From assembly GCA_013349725.1 (NCBI GenBank), contig DUZB01000405.1:1-5511 (forward strand): DNA of 5,511 nucleotides. The letters are read 5' to 3'. Within the stretch, counting starts at the first letter, position 1. Each line of letters opens with the position of its first letter. Position numbers and translations under genes: made by a program. Positions 1-5,244 of the stretch are shown here, piece by piece. The notes beneath the pieces are model-generated. The model saw only the letters and a program-made list of their open reading frames with translations. It made no database searches and had not been told where the DNA came from. Source of the DNA: Deltaproteobacteria bacterium. GTDB taxonomy: Bacteria > Desulfobacterota > DSM-4660 > Desulfatiglandales > Desulfatiglandaceae.

Positions 1-862
1 GGACGTTATGGCCAGAAGCGGGGCGACAATGGTGGAGGTGGGAACGACCAACAAAACGCACCTGCGGGATTATGAGGATGCCATAGGCCCCGACACAGCC
101 CTGCTCCTTAAAGTACACACGAGCAACTACCAGGTGGTGGGTTTTACCGAGGAGGTCCCCCTGGAAACACTGGTGGCGCTGGGAAACCAGCGCGGAATTC
201 CGGTTATGGAAGATCTTGGAAGTGGCTGTCTCGTAGATTTTTCCGCGTACGGACTGATCAGAGAGCCCACGGTTCAGGAAGCTATTGAACGGGGGGCCGG
301 GCTGGTCACCTTCAGCGGCGACAAGCTGTTAGGAGGCCCTCAGGCGGGAATTATTTTAGGCCGGGCTGACCTGGTGGACGCTATCCGGAAAAACCAGATT
401 GCCAGGGCCCTGAGAATCGACAAGCTGACACTTGTGGCCCTGGAAGAAACATTGAAGCTATACAGGGACAGAGAAACCGCTTCCCAATCCATCCCCACTT
501 TACGGATGATAAGCCAGCCTTACACTTCCATCAGAAAAAAGGCGAACCGGCTGTTCAGACTCGTTAAGGGGCTAAAAACGGATCGTTACCGTATGGAACT
601 TGTGGATGGGTTCTCGAAGGTCGGTGGAGGTGCGCTGCCCCTTCAGGAGTTGCCCAGCAGGCTGCTTTCCCTGATTCCAAAGCGTTTTTCTCCACAAGAG
701 ATGGAAAAGCGGCTCCGTTCTCATTTTCCACCAATTATCGGAAGGCTTGAGAAAGAAAGAGTGCTGCTTGACCTGAGAACCATTCAGGAAGAAGAAATGA
801 AGATCGTTGCCCAGGCCCTCAGGGATCTGGCATTTGAAAACACCGGGGAAAGGGAGGGTTGA
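1..862 (+). CDS. selA: L-seryl-tRNA(Sec) selenium transferase (selenocysteine synthase), C-terminal part
   Basis: This PLP enzyme converts seryl-tRNA(Sec) to selenocysteyl-tRNA(Sec), using selenophosphate from SelD as selenium donor, in the cytoplasm. The reading frame is open from base 2, with Asp-Val before the first Met at position 8, so the gene starts upstream and about 286 C-terminal codons are present; E. coli SelA has 463 residues. The segment GATMVEVGTTNKTH near the left edge and FSGDKLLGGPQAG at about 311-346 are SelA hallmarks. The lysine codon at 323-325 lies in that second motif and corresponds to the PLP Schiff-base lysine. An EDLGSG stretch upstream fits the cofactor pocket. 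The rest is the C-terminal small domain, ending at TGA 860-862. The stop lies two bases before the gmhA start, which suggests one transcript. Its presence implies that the genome decodes some UGA codons as selenocysteine. Family assignment is very secure. Confidence 0.97.
   Translation, partial: DVMARSGATMVEVGTTNKTHLRDYEDAIGPDTALLLKVHTSNYQVVGFTEEVPLETLVALGNQRGIPVMEDLGSGCLVDFSAYGLIREPTVQEAIERGAGLVTFSGDKLLGGPQAGIILGRADLVDAIRKNQIARALRIDKLTLVALEETLKLYRDRETASQSIPTLRMISQPYTSIRKKANRLFRLVKGLKTDRYRMELVDGFSKVGGGALPLQELPSRLLSLIPKRFSPQEMEKRLRSHFPPIIGRLEKERVLLDLRTIQEEEMKIVAQALRDLAFENTGEREG
852..858 (+). promoter_or_regulatory. Shine-Dalgarno sequence that decides the gmhA start
   Basis: GGGAGGG lies inside the last codons of selA. 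It sits six bases before the TTG at 865, an ideal distance. It directly abuts the TTG at 859 (no spacer) and is 15 bases from the ATG at 874, so both alternatives are poorer. The site inside selA suggests that gmhA translation depends on ribosomes finishing selA. Confidence 0.72.
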
Positions 863-864
863 CC

Positions 865-1449
865 TTGCAGAACATGATCGACGCGATCCTGAAAGACAGC
901 TTGAAAACCAAGGAAGATTTTGTCCGCGAAAATGGGGACAAGATCATCGCCTTATCGGGAAAGATTGCTTCGGCCTTTCTCAACGACAAAAAGCTCCTCA
1001 TATGCGGAAATGGAGGGAGCGCAGCGGATGCTCAGCACATGGCGGCCGAGTTCGTAAACAGGTTTGAACTGGAGAGGCCCCCGTTGCCCGCCCTGGCTTT
1101 GACAACCGATACGTCAGTGATTACAAGTATCGGCAACGATTATTCCTTTGATGAAATCTTTTCAAAGCAGGTAAAGGCCCTCGGTGTGGAAGGGGATATT
1201 CTGCTGGCCATCTCTACAAGCGGGAATTCAGAAAATATTCTTATGGCTGTGGAGACTGCACGGGATCTGGGCCTGTTCACGGTAGGCCTGTTGGGCCAAG
1301 ACGGGGGTAAAGTGCTAAATGCGGCACATATGGCTCTGGTGGTCCGGCATGAAGTGACTGCTCGAATACAGGAAACCCATCTTCTGGTGGAACACATTAT
1401 CTGCCGGCTTGTGGATTACATCCTTTTCCAGAAACATCTTGAAACCTAA
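865..1449 (+). CDS. gmhA: Phosphoheptose isomerase (sedoheptulose 7-phosphate isomerase)
   Basis: GmhA converts sedoheptulose 7-phosphate to D-glycero-D-manno-heptose 7-phosphate, the first step toward the ADP-heptose used for LPS inner core; it is a cytoplasmic oligomer. With the TTG at 865 as Met1 the protein has 194 residues (E. coli 192). It is a single SIS domain. CGNGGSAADAQHMAAEF at 47-63 is the phosphosugar-binding loop and first catalytic helix, ISTSGNS at 116-122 is the second SIS phosphate loop, and ARIQETHLLVEH at 166-177 is the C-terminal catalytic helix. His58, Glu62, Gln169 and His177 correspond with a constant offset of three to E. coli His61, Glu65, Gln172 and His180, the catalytic or metal-site residues. 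The start rests on the Shine-Dalgarno at 852-858; TTG 859 or ATG 874 remain possible. It follows selA directly. No HldE-type kinase is seen in the window. Confidence 0.95.
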   Translation: MQNMIDAILKDSLKTKEDFVRENGDKIIALSGKIASAFLNDKKLLICGNGGSAADAQHMAAEFVNRFELERPPLPALALTTDTSVITSIGNDYSFDEIFSKQVKALGVEGDILLAISTSGNSENILMAVETARDLGLFTVGLLGQDGGKVLNAAHMALVVRHEVTARIQETHLLVEHIICRLVDYILFQKHLET

Positions 1450-1479
1450 CCCGGCGAAGCCGAAACCAAATAGAGCTCA

Positions 1480-1560
1480 ACCATGAAGAGCACGAAGGAC
1501 ACGAAGTGTAATGAGGAAGCGTGAATCTGTTTTCTTCATGCCCTTCATTTTCTTCATGGT
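1480..1560. repeat. Imperfect inverted repeat made of 9-nt tandem units
   Basis: Two 27-nt arms, 1480-1506 and 1534-1560, are reverse complements at 22 of 27 positions and are separated by a 27-nt spacer. Each arm is built from 9-nt units. On the right they read CTTCATGCC, CTTCATTTT, CTTCATGGT (1534-1560); on the left ATGAAGAGC, ACGAAGGAC, ACGAAGTGT (1483-1509). This is not a typical intrinsic terminator, because the stem is long and A/T-rich with no T-run after it. It fills most of the 146-bp gap between gmhA and the next gene. It resembles dispersed palindromic elements found between genes in many environmental bacteria; that comparison is from general knowledge and unchecked here. Confidence 0.75.
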
Positions 1561-1595
1561 GAAAAAATTAGGGAATTAACGGATAAAAGGAACAA

Positions 1596-2549
1596 ATGAA
1601 ATCTATCACGCCCATATCACTGGACCAGGTGAATTCTTACCCTTTGAAGGAGAGAGAAAGCAAGGTCAATATTGATGATTTCGCCCTTCCCTGGACCCCT
1701 GAGGGATCTCTGGAACGGTGGCTGAAATCGCTTCCCGACATTCTTGCGGCAAAGGATCTTCTGGAAATCAGAGATCGTATGGTGAAGATCATTTCATCGG
1801 GAAAAACCATTCTTCTGGCCATGGGGGCGCATGGCATAAAGGTGGGGTTGAACCCGGTCATCATCAATCTCATGGAACGCGGGATCCTTCAGGGAATCGC
1901 CATGAACGGCGCCTGCATTATCCACGATGCCGAACTGGCCATGGCAGGGTCCACTTCGGAAGATGTTGCGGCCTCCCTTGGCAGGGGGCAGTTTGGTATG
2001 GCCGAAGAAACAGGTAGATTTCTGAATGATGCCATAACCGATGGAGCAAAAAGAGGACTTGGGCTGGGTGAATCAGTGGGGGCCATGCTCGTTCGAGAAG
2101 CCTTTCCTTTCAACCGGTACAGCCTCCTTGCCAGGGCACGGGAGCTTGAAATTCCCGTTACGGTACATGTGGCCATCGGTACCGATATTATTCACTTCCA
2201 TCCCAATGCGGATGGTGCGGCAATCGGAAAGACGTCACACCTGGATTTTCGGATTTTTTCGAGTCTTGTAACAAACCTGGAAGGAGGCATGCTGATTAAT
2301 CTCGGTTCTGCCGTTATCCTTCCTGAAGTATTTTTGAAGGCCCTGAGCCTGGCAAGGAATCTTGGCCACAGAATTACCGACCTGACGACCGTAAACATGG
2401 ATTTTATTCAGCATTACCGCCCCATGACCAATGTGGTTCACCGCCCTACTCTCGAAGGGGGAAAAGGCTACAGCCTGATAGGGCACCACGAACTGATGTT
2501 TCCCCTGCTGGCGGCAGCGGTTATCGAAGCATTGCATGCTTCTAAGTGA
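1596..2549 (+). CDS. Conserved protein of unknown function, possibly related to deoxyhypusine synthase
   Basis: This 317-aa soluble protein has no signal peptide or clear membrane segment, and I cannot assign it a reaction. It is rich in motifs typical of a conserved enzyme: GAHGIKVGLNP at 77-87, NGACIIHDAELA at 104-115, GSTSEDVA at 118-125, GQFGMAEETG at 131-140, a His/Asp-rich stretch with IGTDIIHFHP at 194-203 and NADGAAIG at 204-211, then GGMLINLGSAVILPEVFLKAL (230-250; key residues Gly230, Asn235, Gly237, Pro243, Glu244) and GHHELMFPLLAA at 296-307. The last motif, with the alternating Rossmann-like pattern, recalls the C-terminal end of deoxyhypusine synthase; Lys290 in GGKG is a possible but unproven counterpart of its catalytic lysine. 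The ATG at 1596 has AAGGAA at 1587-1592 three bases upstream, and the following PLKERESKV reads as a genuine N-terminus. Being a gene is near certain; the family is tentative. Confidence 0.85.
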   Translation: MKSITPISLDQVNSYPLKERESKVNIDDFALPWTPEGSLERWLKSLPDILAAKDLLEIRDRMVKIISSGKTILLAMGAHGIKVGLNPVIINLMERGILQGIAMNGACIIHDAELAMAGSTSEDVAASLGRGQFGMAEETGRFLNDAITDGAKRGLGLGESVGAMLVREAFPFNRYSLLARARELEIPVTVHVAIGTDIIHFHPNADGAAIGKTSHLDFRIFSSLVTNLEGGMLINLGSAVILPEVFLKALSLARNLGHRITDLTTVNMDFIQHYRPMTNVVHRPTLEGGKGYSLIGHHELMFPLLAAAVIEALHASK

Positions 2550-2580
2550 CGAGTGAAGAGTGACGAGTAACAGGTGATAA
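2546..2580. repeat. Tandem 7-nt repeats overlapping a stop codon
   Basis: Five consecutive heptads read GTGACGA, GTGAAGA, GTGACGA, GTAACAG, GTGATAA, followed by a degenerate GCGATTT at 2581-2587. The first heptad contains the TGA stop (2547-2549) of the 317-aa protein gene. A 14-nt higher-order period is also visible, with GTGACGAGT at 2546 and 2560 and a degraded copy at 2574. It occupies about half of the short gap before the FmdB-type gene. Slippage-prone short tandem repeats of this type occur between genes in several bacterial groups; no function is evident here. Confidence 0.75.
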
Positions 2581-2612
2581 GCGATTTTAGATTTTGGAAT
2601 TGAGGAAATAGT

Positions 2613-2840
2613 ATGCCTATTTATGAATTTAAGTGCTCTGATTGCAGTGAGGAATTTGAGACACTGGTTTTCAGGAGTGACGAGCAGGTTGCCTGCCCCC
2701 AATGTCATGGCGAAAAGGTAAAGAGGTTGATGTCAGCTTGCGGTTATAAAAGCGGCGGCGGTTCAGACGGTTCGGCCCGCTCTGCAGGATCATCCGGCTG
2801 TTCCGGGTGCACCAGCAGCAACTGCGGCAGTTGTCACTAA
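2613..2840 (+). CDS. FmdB-family small zinc-ribbon protein
   Basis: This 75-aa protein has the FmdB/CxxC_CxxC regulatory-domain signature. MPIYEFKC opens the protein, Cys8-x2-Cys11 forms the first knuckle and Cys28-x2-Cys31 (CPQC) the second, and together they should bind one zinc. Residues 46-62 are a flexible Gly/Ser-rich linker. The tail carries a second cysteine set, Cys63-x2-Cys66 and Cys71-x2-Cys74, ending in His75. The namesake was reported next to formamidase/amidase genes as a possible regulator, but most members have no known function; a nucleic-acid or metal-handling role is only a guess. GAGG at 2602-2605 sits seven bases before the ATG. The gene ends TAA followed at once by TGA, and lies 31 bp before ispF, so the two are probably co-transcribed. 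Confidence 0.9.
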   Translation: MPIYEFKCSDCSEEFETLVFRSDEQVACPQCHGEKVKRLMSACGYKSGGGSDGSARSAGSSGCSGCTSSNCGSCH

Positions 2841-2857
2841 TGAGAATTGCTGATAGA

Positions 2858-2864
2858 GAGAGGA
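2858..2864 (+). promoter_or_regulatory. Shine-Dalgarno sequence that decides the ispF TTG start
   Basis: GAGAGGA lies seven bases before the TTG at 2872. The conserved IspF N-terminus (RIGFGYDVH) begins two codons after that TTG, so no ATG start in this frame is needed or available. The short ATG-initiated frame at 2840 is in another frame. Confidence 0.75.
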
Positions 2865-2871
2865 CGCAGTT

Positions 2872-3351
2872 TTGTTTCGAATCGGATTCGGCTATGACGT
2901 GCATCGCCTCACAGAAGATCGACCTCTGATTTTAGGTGGCGTGCATGTGCCTCACACCTTTGGGCTCGACGGGCATTCAGATGCCGATGTGCTTATCCAT
3001 GCGGTAATGGATGCGGTGCTTGGGGCTTTGGGCAAAGGGGATATCGGCCGGCACTTTCCGGATACAGATCCCAAATACAAGGGCATCTCCAGCATGACCT
3101 TGTTGAAAGCCGTGGCAGATCTCGCCAGGGCTGACCGGTTCCGTCTGAATAACCTGGATGTAACCGTGGTCGCTCAAGTGCCCAGGCTGTCGCCGTACCT
3201 GCCCGAAATGCGGGAAAATCTGGCAAATGTCTTCGAGACGCAGGTGGACAGAGTCAACATCAAGGCAACCACGAGTGAAGGTCTGGGTTTCTGCGGAAAA
3301 AGAGAGGGGATGGAAGCCTTTGCGGTGGCAAGCCTCATTCAGTGCGAGTAG
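2872..3351 (+). CDS. ispF: 2-C-methyl-D-erythritol 2,4-cyclodiphosphate synthase
   Basis: IspF cyclises 4-diphosphocytidyl-2-C-methyl-D-erythritol 2-phosphate to MEcPP with release of CMP, the fifth step of the MEP isoprenoid pathway; it is a cytoplasmic homotrimer. The 159-aa product matches the family size (E. coli 159). RIGFGYDVHRL at 3-13 carries metal ligands Asp9 and His11, and HSDADVLIHAVMDAVLGA at 35-52 carries the third ligand His43, with FPDTDP at 62-67 in the substrate loop. The C-terminal TTSEGLGFCGKREGMEA (133-149) has the conserved Thr and Glu136 that contact the CDP phosphates. Translation starts at a TTG with a good Shine-Dalgarno. No ispD is fused to it or adjacent, unlike the many genomes that have ispDF fusions or ispD-ispF pairs. 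It is followed by a long gene-free gap before cysS. Confidence 0.97.
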   Translation: MFRIGFGYDVHRLTEDRPLILGGVHVPHTFGLDGHSDADVLIHAVMDAVLGALGKGDIGRHFPDTDPKYKGISSMTLLKAVADLARADRFRLNNLDVTVVAQVPRLSPYLPEMRENLANVFETQVDRVNIKATTSEGLGFCGKREGMEAFAVASLIQCE

Positions 3352-3465
3352 AAAAAGACAGCCGGAACAGATTTTCAGTACAGCCACCGGAATTTTCAAC
3401 CGATGCTCTTCCGTATCCTATTTAAATTCCCTGGTAGCAAAATGCAGAATCAGGAAAGCCATTCC

Positions 3466-3638
3466 GTCACGAGGTCTTTTTTGCTGCCGCATCTGATTCC
3501 TGTGGGAGCACCGGCTCCTCTATGCTGGTACGGACAAGTGGATGAGACGCAAGGGGTTTTGTTGTACCAGCATAGAAGAGCCTCTCAGCTGTCGGTGAAG
3601 GTTTATCCAAGATGCGGCAGCAAAAAAGACCTCGTGAC
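3466..3638. repeat. Large two-part palindrome (possible non-autonomous element or structured RNA)
   Basis: The outer arms 3466-3493 and 3611-3638 are perfect 28-nt reverse complements, beginning GTCACGAGG on the left and ending CCTCGTGAC on the right. Inside them are inner arms 3513-3531 and 3564-3582 (19 nt, one mismatch; core ATGCTGGTAC / GTACCAGCAT). The two stems are separated by an asymmetric internal loop of 19 nt (3494-3512) and 28 nt (3583-3610), and the apex is a 32-nt loop (3532-3563). A small hairpin, GGAGC-ACCG-GCTCC at 3505-3518, competes with the base of the inner stem. There is no transposase frame. The flanks share only TCC on each side (3463-3465 and 3639-3641), weak as a target duplication. 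It could be a MITE-like element, a folded RNA or a cruciform; the sequence alone does not decide. Confidence 0.88.
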
Positions 3639-3767
3639 TCCATTTCTGCCAGGATTTTTTAACAAGATACGCTCTTTCATGAACTCCTCTTTCCTTTGAG
3701 ATCTTCTATTGAAGAAAAACCCCTTTTAAAGACCATTCGTCCATATTTTGACCTGTTCCGGAAGAAC

Positions 3768-3774
3768 AAGGAGG
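3768..3774 (+). promoter_or_regulatory. Strong Shine-Dalgarno sequence that decides the cysS GTG start
   Basis: AAGGAGG lies six bases before the GTG at 3781, near the consensus in both sequence and spacing. The frame stays open upstream to a TTG at 3748, but that start would add 11 residues with no counterpart in CysS and would have the ribosome site inside the coding region. Confidence 0.88.
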
Positions 3775-3780
3775 ATTTAC

Positions 3781-5244
3781 GTGGCAATCAGACTATACAA
3801 TACGGCAACCCATGAGAAGCAGGTATTCCAACCCCTTGAAGAAGGCAAGGTGGGCATCTATGTGTGCGGCGTCACGGTGTATGATCTCTGTCATATCGGT
3901 CATGCCAGGTCGACTATCGTTTTCGATGTTCTCACGAGATATCTGAGGGCAAGGGGATTTCAGGTGACGTATGTTCGAAATTTCACCGATGTGGATGATA
4001 AAATTATTGAGAGGGCTCGGCTTCTTGGCAAAAATACCACGGCACTGGCGCAGGAATTCATCGATGCCTTTTATGAAGATATGGGCCGTCTTGGCGTTCT
4101 GAATGCGGATGTGGAACCAAGGGCTACAGACCACGTGGATGGGATGATCGAGATGATCGAGACTCTCATCGATCGTGGCTATGCCTATGCGGAAGGAACC
4201 GATGTCTACTTTTCCGTAACATCATTCCGGGATTACGGCAGCCTCTCAGGGAGAAAACTGGAAGATATGCGGGCAGGAAGTCGCATTGCCGTGGATGACC
4301 GGAAAAGACATCCCATGGATTTCGTCCTGTGGAAGAGCGCCAAGGAAGGCGAACCGGTATGGCCAAGCCCCTGGGGTCCGGGAAGACCGGGGTGGCACCT
4401 GGAATGCTCCGTCATGAGCAACCGATATCTTGGAACTTCCTTTGATATTCATGGAGGAGGGCGCGACCTCCTGTTCCCGCACCATGAAAACGAAAGAGCT
4501 CAATCGATCGGCGCCAACGGCGGCAGTTTTGCCAGAAACTGGGTCCATAACGGCTTTGTTACGGTAGAGTCAGAAAAAATGTCAAAATCGTTGGGCAATT
4601 TTCTTACCATCCGGGATGCCCTCAAGGAGTATCACCCTGAAGTATTGAGGCTTTTTCTGATCTCCAAACAGTACAGAACTCCCCTTGATTTTTCAAAAAG
4701 CGATGTGCTGGGTCTTCAGTCCGGTCTTGTACGCATATACCGAACTCTGCAACGACTGGAAGAAATTACGGGACCTTATGAGGAGGGGCTCCAGAAAAGA
4801 TCAGAGGCGCCCCTCGCTGAAGAATTTCCCCGGGACTCCTTTATGGGCAGATTCGTGGAGATGATGGATGATGATCTCAATACCTCCGGCGCCATTGGCC
4901 TCGTTTTTGAAAAAGTCAGGGATATGAACAGGGTCATGGACGGCATACAGGGGGATCTGGATGAGGAAACCCTTCGCAGTCTCAAGAACGATCGGCATCA
5001 GCTGCGTCTTATCGGCCACACACTTGGACTGCTTCAGGAAAAACCGGAAGTTTTTTTCGAAAAGGTATCAGAGAGTTCCGACCGGATTGACGACGAAAAA
5101 ATCGAAAAGCTGGTGGAAGAAAGAACCGTGGCCAGAGGCCGGAAAGACTGGGCCAGGTCTGATGAAATCCGCGATGAGCTGAAAAAAATGGGGGTCGTTC
5201 TGGAAGACGGACCGAAGGGGACCTCCTGGAGGCTTGATGTTTGA
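3781..5244 (+). CDS. cysS: Cysteinyl-tRNA synthetase
   Basis: CysS attaches cysteine to tRNA(Cys) in the cytoplasm using ATP; it is a class I synthetase. From the GTG at 3781 it has 487 residues (E. coli 461). The N-terminus [12 protein letters not shown] is typical. The HIGH motif is at 38-41, with zinc ligand Cys29 just before it. The other zinc ligands are Cys209 in WHLECS, His234 and Glu238 in FPHHENE, at the same positions as in E. coli. KMSKSLGN begins at residue 266. A DALR-type anticodon-binding helical domain follows (about 335-430, with [13 protein letters not shown]), then a C-terminal segment with [16 protein letters not shown] and GTSWRLD. All catalytic motifs are intact. The extra 26 or so residues sit in the C-terminal half. 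It follows a long gap, so it may have its own promoter, and its last codons overlap uvrB. Confidence 0.97.
   Translation: MAIRLYNTATHEKQVFQPLEEGKVGIYVCGVTVYDLCHIGHARSTIVFDVLTRYLRARGFQVTYVRNFTDVDDKIIERARLLGKNTTALAQEFIDAFYEDMGRLGVLNADVEPRATDHVDGMIEMIETLIDRGYAYAEGTDVYFSVTSFRDYGSLSGRKLEDMRAGSRIAVDDRKRHPMDFVLWKSAKEGEPVWPSPWGPGRPGWHLECSVMSNRYLGTSFDIHGGGRDLLFPHHENERAQSIGANGGSFARNWVHNGFVTVESEKMSKSLGNFLTIRDALKEYHPEVLRLFLISKQYRTPLDFSKSDVLGLQSGLVRIYRTLQRLEEITGPYEEGLQKRSEAPLAEEFPRDSFMGRFVEMMDDDLNTSGAIGLVFEKVRDMNRVMDGIQGDLDEETLRSLKNDRHQLRLIGHTLGLLQEKPEVFFEKVSESSDRIDDEKIEKLVEERTVARGRKDWARSDEIRDELKKMGVVLEDGPKGTSWRLDV
5228..5232 (+). promoter_or_regulatory. uvrB Shine-Dalgarno sequence inside the cysS 3' end
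   Basis: GGAGG within the final cysS codons lies four bases before the uvrB ATG at 5237. The spacing is slightly short but workable. Together with the 8-bp gene overlap it implies translational coupling of uvrB to cysS. Confidence 0.7.

Larger units (their letters stand above)
3352..3780. other. Gene-free 429-bp interval between ispF and cysS
   Basis: No credible gene is seen on either strand; the open frames crossing it run through palindromic DNA and lack family motifs or ribosome sites. Its main content is the large palindrome at 3466-3638. Near the left end ACAGCC-GG-TTTTCA elements occur twice about 22 bp apart (3358-3377 and 3380-3398), an imperfect direct repeat. An A/T-rich stretch (about 3655-3750) precedes cysS. 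I found no T-box sequence, no tRNA fold and no convincing sigma-70 promoter, although a promoter for cysS-uvrB is likely here because the gap is so long. Confidence 0.7.

Noticed and set aside
1452..1462. Small CGGC-GAA-GCCG hairpin after gmhA as a terminator
   Set aside because: The stem is only four base pairs and is followed by mixed sequence, not a T-run.
2235..2708. 157-codon open frame on the - strand
   Set aside because: It crosses the end of the 317-aa gene, the heptad repeat and the FmdB-type gene, all better supported on the + strand, and has no motifs.
3466..3638. Integron attC site or selC tRNA as an explanation of the palindrome
   Set aside because: No attC core sites or integrase are visible, and the arms do not form a tRNA cloverleaf or carry a T-loop consensus.
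3639..3660. Intrinsic terminator formed by the right arm of the palindrome and the T-run at 3655-3660
   Set aside because: The T-run is 16 bases past the end of the stem and no GC-rich hairpin directly precedes it.
3403..3699. 98-codon open frame on the + strand in the ispF-cysS gap
   Set aside because: It runs through both arms of the palindrome, has no clear ribosome site and shows no recognisable domain; its openness is likely incidental.
3702..3747. Sigma-70 promoter for cysS (TTGAAG at 3709 with CATATT or TTTAAA as -10)
   Set aside because: No pairing of a good -35 with a good -10 at 16-18 bp spacing was found; a promoter here is plausible but not locatable by eye.
3748..3780. N-terminal extension of cysS from a TTG at 3748
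   Set aside because: The added residues do not resemble CysS, and AAGGAGG at 3768-3774 sits inside them at the ideal distance from the GTG at 3781, where the conserved N-terminus begins.
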